Of a stretch of DNA of 64,000 nt, positions 34,815 to 46,139 are shown one piece after another (the first letter of the stretch is position 1; each line of letters begins with the position of its first letter). Below the pieces are notes generated by a model. It was not told where the DNA came from and ran no database searches. It saw only the letters and a list, made by a program, of their open reading frames with translations. This DNA comes from Dactylellina haptotyla (lineage: Eukaryota; Ascomycota; Orbiliomycetes; Orbiliales; Orbiliaceae). Position numbers and translations under genes: made by a program. The stretch spans positions 496,001 through 560,000 of the forward strand of contig CM062388.1 in assembly GCA_031310005.1 (NCBI GenBank), in the 5' to 3' direction.

Positions 34815-35190
34815 TCTTGTTTTCTTTGGTTTTCTTAATATTTGCTACACCTTGTTTTGATCTTTTTTTCCTCTCATAGTATACTATTCTGCATAGCGTG
34901 CACTGCTAGAATTACCCTTAGTAATAATGATAATAAAAGTACCATAGATAGACATATAATCAAATGATCTCAAGGCAAATCCCCCATGACAAACTATATT
35001 TTTTTAAATAATAAGATACTCTCATAACGCCCCCTTTCCGTTTCTTTCATTTGCGTAACGAAATCCCCAAGAAAATATATCCGTACATCTACAACAGACT
35101 AACTAACCGGCCAACCCACTAACGATTAAGAATTATAATTCAATTATAATTTTTTTCTTTTCTTTTAATGTTTATATTTTCTTTTCTTTT
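34815..35190. other. Convergent 3' spacer
   Basis: AT-rich sequence between two converging genes, presumably holding the polyadenylation regions of both. Nothing else seen. Confidence 0.5.
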
Positions 35191-37606
35191 TCACACCCCG
35201 GATAACTCGTGCGGTCCAAATTCCGGCCCTCGAGCATACCGACCCCTCCCGCTCGGCCGCCGTCCATTATTCTCGAGTTCATACGAATCACCGTGAGATA
35301 CGACCGTAGTTGACAGCGACCCGGCGAATGACGCCGTCCTACCAGACTCCGGTCGCGGACTGGTATCCCTGCCTATCGCGTCTACTTGATCGTACACAGG
35401 TGTGATGGCACCGGTCACAGGATTCCTAATATACGCCACTGGCTCCGGTGGCACGACAGGGACAGCTTCGCGACGTGATACCGGCTGAACATGTCGGAGC
35501 GGCGGTGAGGGGAACGGCTCAGGCGGTTGCGGGACTTCAGGCAGATGCTGGGTTTCTATGTATTGCGGTGCGTCCTGGGTCGGGCTGCCGAAGTGGTCTT
35601 TTATCAGTTGGGTATGTTCGGGGATGTGGATGGGGTGGTCTTGAATGTATGTGACGTTTGAGTTTGTTGGTTCGACGGGACGTTGGCGTCTATTTTTCTT
35701 GCGGCGGAAGAAGATACATATGCCGATGCCGAGGAGGGCGAGGAAGACTACGGGGACGACGACGCCGATGATGATGTTTCGTTCTTTGGTGGAGATGGCG
35801 GGTTTCGGGGTTGTTACTGCCCGGGTCGGGGTTCGTGTGGCGGTTGGCGGCGTCCGGGTGATCAGGATTGGGAGGTCCGGGTTGTTCCAGTTGATTACGG
35901 GGTTTCCACTAATATTGATACGATATTTTGTCAATATATGATAACTATATTTTGTGGAACAAAGTGGCCGACTTACGTCTCAATGTTGAAATTGCTTAAT
36001 ACAGTCGTGGGCACATGGTAGTCGTCCAGGTTAGGTTCAAAATCGGAAGGCCAGACGGTGCTATCTGAAAGTGACCCGCTGAGATTAAGACCATGCGCCC
36101 CGGAGACTTTGACAGCATCGCACCCATCGTTATTCGGGAACACCCCGCCGATTATCAGCATTTGTGAATTCAAGACGACGTTGCAACTGAGACTGTGATG
36201 CGGGTGGCTGTTCGTATTGTCGCCAGCTGCGGGCCAGTATTTCGTCCAGACGAACGTTGGGAGTGAGAGGATGTAGACGTCGTCATAGCCTGAGCCCTCG
36301 CCGGTTGATGCACCGCCGTAAAGGTATCTGTACACATACGCCAATTAGTCATATCCCCGCAGGCGGCCGAGTATACGTATAAAAAATAGTCTTACATATT
36401 ATGAACTAGCAGTTCGGTGCCATTATACCAGGGTGCCTCACCGGATGCCACTCCCGCGCAGAATAGCCTCCTGTTGGGTGGAATTTCGCCCGTCGCCGTC
36501 TGGGTATACCAGGTATTCGATGCAATGTTATATATCGAGATTTCAGACATCGGTATCTATCAAAATAATGGTTTAGTATCAGTTCACGCTCGAAATATAC
36601 CCCAAGTTGAGATCCATTCCATGGCCATGATATACTCACAGCAGTCGCATTATTCGGATCCCCATCGGATACCCTCATGCCTCCAAAAACAGCCAAAAGC
36701 CCGTCATCACTAAGTGGGACATACAACATAACCCCCTCAACCCGGCGCTGCGAATCCGGCACAGTCTGGTTCGTCCACGTGTTCCCCACCATATCGTATA
36801 TCAAAAGTCCGGATATCGCAACATCGTCCCCTTCGTACCCGTATTCACTTACGCTCCCAACCCACCCGCCGAGATAGTATCCTAATCCGAGGCGGTCGAC
36901 TGTCGTGCCGGCTCCGTTGAACGCTCTGCTTATCTGCCCGCCGTCGCCGGTGCTACTCTGGTTCATCACCTGCCAGGTATCATAGAGGGTATCGTACATC
37001 CACAGGTCGAAGGGGACGGGTTGTTCGTTGGTGAATTGGCCGCCGTAGAGGAATAGTTTCTTGTTTACGGTGTCCGCCCAAAGGATTCCGCCGGCGAGAC
37101 TGGGGACGTCTGCTGGCTTTTGGCGCAGGGTTGTGACCAGCGGGGGTTGACCGACGTAGGTTCCATCGCGATATATCGTTGTTAGGTCATGGTAGAGGAT
37201 GCTTGGGTCTAGTATTTTTCGAGGTGATCTTATTAGAACGGAAGTTACCTATAGTATCGCGGATATGGAAGAACATACTCGAGTAATTTGTAAGAGGGGA
37301 ATCGCCGGGATTGGTCGTGGATATCTGGAGGTATCCTCCGTCTATGTAGAGGCGATCATCAACAATCGCAGCTAGATGTTGCAGACAAAGAAATGTTAGC
37401 AAGTTTATTATCCGGTGACAAACAGAAGTAACAAAGAATAATTGCTGACTTTGATGTAGGAAACGATGGCAAAATTGGCTGATCGGGTTGAAACCCTGCG
37501 GGACGACTCTGGCTTGTCCTTGCGCCTGGACTAGCGATCCAAACGATAACACGAGAACCCCAAATATCACCAGTAACTTGATTCCAGATCCTATCGGTGC
37601 CAACAT
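35191..37606 (-). CDS. Kelch-repeat single-pass membrane protein, 692 aa
   Basis: Six exons: 37606-37450, 37371-37249, 37208-36640, 36556-36396, 36327-35977 and 35908-35191; all phases fit. A signal peptide (GIKLLVIFGVLVLSFGSLVQA) leads into an extracellular kelch beta-propeller, with repeats marked by LYIDGGYL, LFLYGGQF, YYLGGWVGS, LAVFGGMRV, YLYGGAS and LIIGGVF, and by W residues such as NTWTNQT and NTWYTQT. A Thr/Pro linker, one transmembrane helix (NIIIGVVVPVVFLALLGIGICIFF), an RRKKNRRQR stop and a long Pro-rich cytoplasmic tail follow. The architecture is common among fungal cell-surface kelch proteins, whose ligands are unknown. The first intron uses a less usual GTCAGC donor and is a multiple of three without stops, so its retention would keep the frame. 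Confidence 0.86.
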
Positions 37607-38854
37607 TATTCTATGCTTAATCTCTAACCTTCAAGCCGGTCCGCGGATGACTATTAAGGAAGCGATGCCGTCGAGAGCATGAGACTGAAGAAGAAAAATG
37701 CTCTAAAAGATAATACGCCGGGAATCCGAGGAATAATACGATCGTCGTCGAAATTCGCACTAAAGAGGGCTGGCTGGCTTGCGGCGTTCTTTACGGATCC
37801 TGTCAAACATCGAAAAACGAAACCCAGGTAACTGGGTCGACAGGAAGCGCCTAGATAATATATGGGCGTATATACGTATGTATGATAAACAGGATCCCCC
37901 CGCTCACAACGGGGCTGAACAAATTCCGAAAAGCTTCTATTCCTACGCACGGAGAGGGCGGCACACTATCCGTCCCAAGCAGCTAGCTCCTCTCGAGTTT
38001 CACAACATAAATATAATATCTGCAGGGAGCCATTTGCAGATTTTCATCCCAGCAAGAAGCATGCTTCGCGGCCAGCCCTGCATTGCATCGTGAGAAACCA
38101 AAACCAAGGAAACCTAAACAACGGCAAGTACCATTTGTTTTTCCTCCTTTGCAAAAAGGACAATAAAAAACGGCCTGAGGCTGAACGAATAAGGGTGCAG
38201 AATCACAAATTCTTTCACGGAAACACGCCAAGCTTCTTTCAAATACGCGGTGCTGATTGGCTGGTGGCGGCTGAGGTGGGGTCCTGTTGCATATTGTGTG
38301 TTGCGGCTTGGCTGTGCCACCATCGAAAACGGTGGGCAAACCAGCTGCAAGTTCCGAAATACCTGCATACCAGCTCGCACAAGCGATGCTATTTTAACGG
38401 TGGGCTGGTGGTTTGGTGTGGCACATTTTGCGTGGTCTAACCGGAACCAAGCTGTCGTCTTACAAATTGGAGGAGCAAGCTTTTATCCAAGAGGATTAGT
38501 TTCGTATCCCTCTCGATTCGACGCTGCGGGCTGTATGTAATGCAGGTGCTAAGATGAGCTTGTATTGGTAGGGGTTTCGGGACGTCCGCAGGAATAAGTG
38601 CTGATATCAGTCGCTTAAAATGTATTTCACGCATTAAACACGAATGCGTCTACGCTCGTCCTTTCATGCTCGTTATTCCTGGCGCCTGCCACTATTCTCC
38701 TTTTAAACATCGGATCTTACTGGCGTTCTCCGGCTAAACTTTCCCTCCAATAATACATGCACTATACCGTTGGCCCGTTTAATCGTTACTATTGGTATAA
38801 TTATAGATTATAGAGATATATACTACATCAGATATTACAGATTTATCATCTCTC
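37607..38854. other. Intergenic between kelch and amidohydrolase genes
   Basis: Overlapping short frames on both strands but no domain. It includes the kelch gene promoter and the 3' end of the amidohydrolase transcript. Confidence 0.45.
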
Positions 38855-40813
38855 CTACGACGCGAGAGAATACCTCTTCTTCCCCCCAATCCACGTCTCC
38901 ACGACCTTCAACTCCTCCACATCCCTCCCCTCCCAGTCAAACTCTCTCAAATCCTCACTCAAAACCACAAAATCCGCCATCTTGCCCACCTCCAACGTCC
39001 CCAGTTCGCTACCCCTCAATATCTGTCGGGCAGGATTCGCCGTCACCCCCTTCAAAGCATCATACAACCCAACTCTCTGCTCCGTCCCCAGCACATTCCC
39101 GCTCTTATAAACCTTCCTCGTAATCGCCGTGCTAACCCACAACAACGGATTAACGTCCGTGACAGGGCTATCGCTGTGGAACGAATATACCACTCCGGCA
39201 TCCACATCGTCCTTAATGGGATCGATGCGCTCCGCGCGCGCCGGCCCGAGGACGGAGCTATTAAATGCGTCGCCCCAGTAGTGTACGTGTCCCATCGTGT
39301 GGCTTACAGCCAACCCGAGCGCTTTGGCCTGGAGTATCTGCGCGGGTTCGGTGACAGTGAAGTGTTCGATGCGGTGGAGGATGCCCGCGGCCTTTAGCGA
39401 CGGGTCGTGAGCGTATATTGCTGCGAAGTTGTCGAGGACGATTTGCGAGGCGCGGTCGCCGTTGGAGTGCAGCATGATCTGGTAGCCTCGACGCATCCAT
39501 TTGGCCATTTCCTGGCGCATGGTGGTGTTGTATGATGAGGTGTTATTGGCTTTACTTTGGCCGTCCGGCCAGACGAGGACGCCGGTGGTGTGGTTGCCGA
39601 AGTAGGTTGGGAAATGGTCGAGTTTGTAGGGCGAGTTTACGGCCGCGGTGAAGCCTTGGGTGGAGCCGTCGGTCCAGAGTTTGACGGTTTTCACGGTCAG
39701 GTTTCCGAATTTGTGACCACCGTCGGGCATACAGCCTTTACCTAGGACGATTTCTGCGTCGCCGGGCATGAAGTCTGCGATTGCGCCGAAGATTCGGATG
39801 GGACTGGCGTTGGTGATGTTTGCGACAATTTGGACATCCGTGGTTTTGTTAAGGGTGCCGATACCCGCGTCGAATACTGTTGTGACTCCTTTCGATAACC
39901 ATGTCCCGAGAAGCTTCTGGATACCGGGTTGGATAAGTTTCTGGCGGCCTTGGTTTGCAATTGTAGCTGGCTTGGAGAAGACAGCTATGGCCCCGATTTC
40001 CACAATGACACCCGTGAGGTCACCATTCTGATCTCTCGCATACTCTCCGCCAGGCGGGTTAGTACTATTTCTTGTAACACCGGCAATCGCAAAGGCCTTC
40101 CTGTTGGCATAGGCTATATGGCCGGATGCATTTACAATAAAAACGGGGACAGTAGACGACACATTCTCATCTAAGTCTTTAAACGTCAGATCGTGCCAGC
40201 CCAGCCGAGACGGGTCGTAGCCGTACCCAACGAGCCATTGCCCTTCTGTCAGATTCGACAACCCGGCTCTTAAGGTAGCCATCGCATCATCGTAGGTTGG
40301 CGCCTTGAGGGGACTGATATTAATCAGATAACCGTTCAAGAACGCGGATAGAATGATGTGGATGTGCGGCTCGACGAAACCAGGGACGATAACTTGGGAC
40401 CCCAAATTAACGGAGAACCGTCGATTTCCGGCTTTTTGAACTACGTCTTCGAGGCTACCAAGCGCGATTACTTTATCGTCTTGGACCGCCATGGCTTCTA
40501 CGGCGCTCAGTCCCCGACCTGCCATCGTGATGATTGGGCGCGGTTGATCATTGCTGTAAAATATCGTGGGCAGAGAGGACGATTCGGCCCGTTCTAGGCT
40601 GTAGGGCCATGATTCCGGTGTTATATCTTCCAGATTGAATTGAAGATCTGATAGGTCCCCGGCCAAAGCTTTGGCGACTCTGATATGGGATGCTAGGCAG
40701 TTTTCGGGTTTGTCGTCCCCTGTAGAATGAGCTGTTGAGACGTTTATTAAGTTCAGGAAGAGTGCTATAAGAGCCAGCAGTCGCATCTGCGGGTTTGGTC
40801 TTAGAAAGCCCAT
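38855..40813 (-). CDS. Secreted YtcJ-type amidohydrolase, 652 aa
   Basis: A single long exon. The N-terminus has a hydrophobic segment (MRLLALIALFLNLINVSTA, starting at the tenth residue), so the protein is probably secreted or membrane-anchored; the second ATG may be the real start. The remainder is an amidohydrolase_3 (YtcJ/NfdA-like) metal-dependent hydrolase. Visible are VIVPGFVEPHIHI with the metal-binding HxH, VNASGHIAYAN, MLHSNGDRASQ, GILHRIEHF, SFHSDSPVTDVNP with the late Asp, and the C-terminal LEVGKMADFVVL. The length, about 100 residues longer than bacterial YtcJ, comes from the N-terminal extension. Members hydrolyse amide or N-formyl bonds; the substrate here is unknown. The coding sequence is richer in G+C than its flanks. 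Confidence 0.9.
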   Translation of the reverse strand: MGFLRPNPQMRLLALIALFLNLINVSTAHSTGDDKPENCLASHIRVAKALAGDLSDLQFNLEDITPESWPYSLERAESSSLPTIFYSNDQPRPIITMAGRGLSAVEAMAVQDDKVIALGSLEDVVQKAGNRRFSVNLGSQVIVPGFVEPHIHIILSAFLNGYLINISPLKAPTYDDAMATLRAGLSNLTEGQWLVGYGYDPSRLGWHDLTFKDLDENVSSTVPVFIVNASGHIAYANRKAFAIAGVTRNSTNPPGGEYARDQNGDLTGVIVEIGAIAVFSKPATIANQGRQKLIQPGIQKLLGTWLSKGVTTVFDAGIGTLNKTTDVQIVANITNASPIRIFGAIADFMPGDAEIVLGKGCMPDGGHKFGNLTVKTVKLWTDGSTQGFTAAVNSPYKLDHFPTYFGNHTTGVLVWPDGQSKANNTSSYNTTMRQEMAKWMRRGYQIMLHSNGDRASQIVLDNFAAIYAHDPSLKAAGILHRIEHFTVTEPAQILQAKALGLAVSHTMGHVHYWGDAFNSSVLGPARAERIDPIKDDVDAGVVYSFHSDSPVTDVNPLLWVSTAITRKVYKSGNVLGTEQRVGLYDALKGVTANPARQILRGSELGTLEVGKMADFVVLSEDLREFDWEGRDVEELKVVETWIGGKKRYSLAS

Positions 40814-41941
40814 ATTGGGCCGTGAGCTGTAAAACAGACCTAATTAAAAGTAAACGCACTGTTAGTAAATTCGATTACTGGCGACCCGCGACAACTTTTC
40901 TGATTCTGGAATTCGAGAAGAAAAATGAATACAACGGAACTGACCGGAGGGGAATGCTCACAATTTAACTTTCCCGAATCTCTTAACGAAAGCGCGCGAA
41001 CAGCTGAAGATGGAATTTACGCCCCGAATGATACCACAAGAACAATTGGTTCGCACTCAGGAGGAGGCGTTCTCTTCAGCTCATACCCACAACCCTCAGT
41101 TTTTTTTGCTCTCGAATTTCCTGTATGCGCTGAGGCTGGCTAGCTGGTCTTCAGCCCTGGCTTGGTAGAAATCGCATTTCGGAGACTTGTGACGGTTCCC
41201 CTTTGCAGCTTTCGAATTTCATGCGGGGGACGCGGGGACATTCGCGATGGCCCGACAATTGCGCATGGTTGCATTCGAGATCGCGCCCGCATCCCGTCCG
41301 AGCAAGTCGATCGAGAAAATCCGGGCGGGATTCTACTCGATGTTTAGCTGGGTTTGGGTGTGGAGAGGGTTGTGCGGCATGCATGCTTAGCACGGGGTTG
41401 TATTGGCGCTGGGCACCACGCGCGGTTCCCGTTTTGGGGACGGAGCTGGGCGAGGAGAAAGTCTGTTATCAACGCCACCATTCTAGACAATGCTCCCTTA
41501 TAACTTTTGCCATAATTGAAGCTGAAATTTAGTTTAATAAAAGAGTAGCTTTGATCCGTCCAATTTATAGTGCTTTCGCTTTTAACGACAAATAAAGCTT
41601 AACATGTCGCCTGCATGCTAATGCATCAGTGTGAGAGCCTTTATGAAAATTCGTGCCATAAAATATCAATTGATTTCGGAACACAACCACGCTGCTCGAT
41701 AAAGTGATATAGCGCAAGATTGTTTATATTTCTCGATCTGGATGGTTCTTTAGGCAAGTTATTATATAGTTTTAAGTACACCGAAGTGAAAGCCACAGCA
41801 ACCAAGGCGACGAAAGAATCTACAAGTAATTAAGCCTTGTATTTCTTCACCATCAACCGATCATCAGTTCCATAATTCTCCTACTTTCACTCCACTACCC
41901 CCCTCCCCCTTCATATTTTATGGCTTCCACACAAAACTAGT
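40814..41941. other. Intergenic, no gene recognised
   Basis: Promoter side of the amidohydrolase gene and 3' side of the SDH3 gene. Short overlapping frames at 41150-41530 have no recognisable content. Confidence 0.45.
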
Positions 41942-42592
41942 CTACAGCACCAACAACCCCAAAGTGCTAGCGGCAGTCAACCCGAGCACACCATACCCAG
42001 TCCTATAAACCCCCCTAACAGTCAACTCCCTCCCAGTATCCCACACCAAATGCCTAACCCCGTTCCAGAAATGAAACCCGAACATAGCGGCAATGGGCGC
42101 CTTAACGGCCATCTTGACGGCGGTTCCCATCTCCCCCCATTTCCTGGAGATATTAGCGATGGACATGTCGACGCCGAAGGGCGAGAGGAAGACGTATCCG
42201 ATCGTGTAGAGGTAGAAGATGCCGGAGAGGCCGACGCCCGTGATACGGGTTGTCATGGAGAGGTACCATGTTAGCTGGGGCTGGTAGATGGTCAGATGGG
42301 GGGAGACCGGGCGGTTGAGGCGCTGGGAGGCGAGGATGGAGTCTGCGGAGGAGGCGGGGACGGATTCGGTGGTTATCATTCTGGGTTATTTGTTAGTTTT
42401 TTATTTTAGATGTATATGTATACATAATTGTGGTTGTCGGGTGGGATTGGAATCGGTACCGTTGGGGAGTGAAGAATGAGGTTCTTGGTCGGGCTGCTGG
42501 AGGGATGTTAGTCGGTATTCTATATGATATATCCTGGATGAAAAGTACGTACACCTGAGCAGGCCGCGGGAGAGTATCCTCGTCGACATCAT
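41942..42592 (-). CDS. SDH3: Succinate dehydrogenase cytochrome b subunit, 158 aa
   Basis: Two exons in the preferred model: 42592-42555 and 42380-41942. The core carries the SdhC signatures RPVSPHLTIYQPQLTW and the haem-ligand block HFWNGVRHLVWDTG, plus three hydrophobic helices, the last ending at the C-terminus (GLTAASTLGLLVL). The protein anchors complex II in the mitochondrial inner membrane and helps bind ubiquinone and haem b. The N-terminus MMSTRILSRGLLR is basic, as a presequence should be, but short. The 174-base intron contains a possible extra 37-nt exon, though it breaks the phase. The sequence differs from core fungal SdhC around TWYLSMTTRITG, so it might be a paralogue. Confidence 0.85.
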
Positions 42593-43372
42593 CGTGGGAG
42601 CAATCTGCAGCTTGGCAATTGGAATAGAGAGAAGGTTGAAGGGTTGAAAAGGTCGTCGTCGGAAGTTGGAGGTCTGTTCGGCATATGATTTCATCGCGGC
42701 GGGCCAGTTCCTCGGCTATTCGCCGCAGCCAATCAGACGCCCGCCAATTTCAATCCGCCCACGCAAATTTTTTGCTCTTTATATTGTTTTCTCGCTTCTG
42801 CTTTTCTCTTCTCTTTTCCTTTCCTTCACCAAGCATCCTCTCCTCCCCCAACTTTCGCATGCACTGCCGCCGAGGGCGGGTTATCCGCTCTCTGGCTTTG
42901 CTGCACCTTGCTACAAAGATACATTCTATTTCACGACGCTTTCCATGGTAGACGGTATTTTGACCCGGGGGATGGGATTTTCGGAGGCTGCGAGAAGGAA
43001 GAACGTAATTGGGAAGACCCGTTTAATCGCGCACCAGTTGGACAGTGACTGCAGGCGTTTCATATACGAGGTTACATATCGACCGACGGCTCAATTGAAA
43101 AGAAGAAGAGACGGAGAAGAGAAATCGTTTTCATTATATCGGAGTAGTAGAACTAATGGGATATCTCGGTGAAAAGGAAGAATGAAAAATATATATCGCT
43201 AAATTGAATCGTGTGTACTTGTTGCAACGAGAAAAAAAATCAATGAAATTTAAAAAATCCAAAGTGAACGCCGGCCCCAGTCATTATCATCATGTATCAC
43301 CGCCGTATAGAAAGAATCCCTGTAAATCATCGTCAATCTCACATACGCCCCCACCCATCACCACGCGGGCTG
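42593..43372. other. Intergenic between SDH3 and GTR1
   Basis: Holds the SDH3 promoter, with CT-rich tracts (CTTTTCTCTTCTCTTTTCC near 42800), and the GTR1 3' end. A 168-codon plus-strand frame across the CT-rich part is low-complexity and not called. Confidence 0.45.
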
Positions 43373-44548
43373 CTACCTCCCAACAGCCTTATCGATGACC
43401 TCCAATTTCTCAAAGTGCTTCCGACAGGTCGCAATATTCATCAGTGTTGTCGTGCTCTCTGCCGCGTTCGCCGGCATGACGACGAGAATGTAGGTGTTCG
43501 GCGTCAGAATATCGATGAAGGCCGAGAACTTATGTGCCCTCAGTTCGAACGCCGTGAAGTTGGATGCCATTTTCCTGTCCAAAAATCTACCGTCAGCAAA
43601 AAAGCCACCAGCAAGAAGAGTATTTCGCACGATCAGTATATCAGCTCTTAGAGAGTTGAAAAATTGTAAATGAAATGACAGAAATATCATATACTGTGAA
43701 ATCGTAGTAAAAATAAATTGAGGAAGAGGGAGTAAAAACATACGAACAACTCTGCTTGAACTGTTTCACGATATTGCTAATCTTCTCGAACCGGTCCGGG
43801 AACGGGTTCTGCACGGCTCCCCTCGTGACGTGCGCTATAACCAGAAAAGTCGTCCGTTCGAACAATATCACCTCTTCGGCCTCCGCGATCTCCGCGAACG
43901 CCGTCAGGTGCCGCTCCAGAATCGGCCCGTTGGGAATCAACGTGTACACTATCGTCGCCCAGGCCTTGTACAGCGTCTCGTCCCATATCGAGGTCGCAAA
44001 ACACGTGATCTCCATCCCCAGACTCTTCTTGCGGAGGATCCCGGCCCGTTCCTGGAATGCGGCATCGCGGTATTCCAGCTGCACCAGGTCCATCTTGTGG
44101 ATCAGGCAGAAGATGTGCGCGGAGGGGCTATTGTCCCGCAGAGCCTCGACGCAGCTGACATAGGTGATAAAGTCGCGGTCGAACTCGCGGGACTCGATGT
44201 CGAAGACGTATATCAGCACCTCGACGTGCTTGAAGATGTGGTCGCGCTGGGAGTTGAGGTAGTTGTCAATAAAGGCGTCCTGACCACCGCAATCCCATAG
44301 GTTTAGCGTCAGGCCGCCGAGGAAGCGGACGTGGTTGTGCTCGACATCGATCGTGGCGCCCAGGCGGCGGGTATCCTTTGCGACATAGTTAGAGAAGACG
44401 ATCGATCGCATGGACGACTTGCCGGAGCCGGATTTGCCCTAATTCGAAAAGTTTAGCGGACCACCACCTCCACTAGTGAAACCAAGTGAATGCTAGACCG
44501 TACCATGAGAAGAACCTTCTTCTTGCGGCGGGATTTGGAGTCCTCCAT
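43373..44548 (-). CDS. GTR1: RagA/Gtr1-type small GTPase, 313 aa
   Basis: Three exons: 44548-44504, 44438-43744 and 43574-43373, with phases 0 and 2. The protein starts [15 protein letters not shown] and enters the G domain at once. [12 protein letters not shown] is the P-loop, [12 protein letters not shown] the switch I region, [10 protein letters not shown] the G3 motif and LIHKMDLV the G4 motif. The C-terminal roadblock-like domain follows ([46 protein letters not shown]). Length and order match Gtr1/RagA. It acts as a heterodimer with Gtr2/RagC on the vacuole surface and relays amino-acid status to TORC1. Confidence 0.93.
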
Positions 44549-46139
44549 TGTGGAATGCGCTGCTGGAGGCGTGCGTGCGTGCGTGGGACGGTGGCTGGGG
44601 ATGGTTGCGGCGGGTTGAAGTTTGGTGATGTCGGCCGCCCATCCGACTGAAAGCGAGTTTGTCGTCCGCCTGCCCGCGTTGCTGTGTTGTGTCAAACCTC
44701 AGCACAAACTGTGATGATATAAGCTCATCCTCTATCAGGCACGGATTATCTTCACGGTGCAGGATATTATTGAAATATCCACATGATATTGGCAGAATCT
44801 TCTATGAATACTGCACACATAGGCGCACGGTATAGATTAAACTGGCAAAGCATTTGACAAAGTTCAGTGTACTGTCTCAGATTTGAGAGTCCATCTCTTA
44901 GACGTTCCCAAATCGTAAGGTTGGCGCAGCACCTCTTCATAGTAGAATTAGACCTCCATTGGATAAAACTATAAAAATGAATCTAGTGGTTGACAGATTA
45001 ATTCTGAAGAAAAGTTTGTCTGAATTCTCGGAGCGTAGCCGAAGTCAAACAACACCGATTTTGATTCAATCTCTATGCTTTTAGTGTTAAAATTCTATAA
45101 ATTATAGCGCAAAAGCTAAGGCCAAGTCCGTGGTTACATCCGTCTTTGCTCTAGCCGACTTTTCGCCAGTTTCCGAGTTCTCGATACTTATGGTCATTGG
45201 ATACGGACAGTGGATATACGCGGGGTTTTAGCGCCCGTTGAAAATCACGGGTTTCTACAATAATACTGGCAGCTTGATTCTAGATTTAGATTGCTTAATA
45301 AAACAATCTTTCTACAATAGTCTCTTCCCGGTAGCTTAATTTGAACGATGAAGATGGTGATCCTTCGTCAGTCTTAACAACAGACTTAAATACTTGGAAG
45401 GTTTAGTAATCAGCGAGGTCGCACGTACCATATCACGTGATTTCCGTTTTCACGCAGATTCCCAATACGGAAGTGGGTACCCAACAGGCGAGGATGCTAG
45501 AGTTACTCTTTGCTTGAAGCGCGCCTACACCAACCCTCTCGGATGCGTAGAAACATTGTTTCAATACAGTATATATTCCGGGATGGAATTTGCAAGCGTC
45601 ACCGCCAAGCCTGGGTTACCACCCTCAATCAGTCGCTGACAGGTTGTGGTAGGTTATATAGCGGCTAAATCGCCTAAAAAGAGTGTGTATTATAATTTTC
45701 GGAAATTTAATGCGAATAAAGGCCATTACAGCCTTTTAAAGAAGAATTCCCGAACCATAATTTTAACTTTAAATGTCGAATAACCGATCGGATATTTATA
45801 TTTTAGCGCCTGAACTAGTGTTGCAACATAAGAGCCATAGCCTTGGAAAACGATTCCCGGAATCGCATGCTTTGATGACGATTTACGGAGTCGTAGTCTT
45901 TTATAAAATAATATAACTACTACGGAAAATACTGCTCATATGTCTGTCGCATTCTTCGTAGGATAGGCACGAGCTCGAGCAAGTCCCTCCTTTTAATAAT
46001 TGTAGACGTTGAACCTTCTTTTATTTCTGGTTCCTCGTTTTATTCTATACCTATTGGCTAAGGTTATTTGATTATTGCCTTCCGATTAGGTACTGATTCA
46101 GGTCTTCAACTTCCCTGATCATCTTCTTGTATAGTTGCA
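44549..46139. other. Intergenic, divergent promoter region
   Basis: About 1.6 kb, AT-rich, between the divergent GTR1 and LysM-tyrosinase genes. No coding sequence was recognised; the 45394-45639 plus frame has no motif. Confidence 0.45.

Noticed and set aside
42666-43172. 168-codon plus frame upstream of SDH3
   Set aside because: Low-complexity CT-rich promoter sequence of a minus-strand gene; the hydrophobic run comes from the CT tract.
43777-44300. Opposite-strand frames of 75-156 codons over the GTR1 gene
   Set aside because: They are shadows of the well-supported GTPase exon and show no independent motif.
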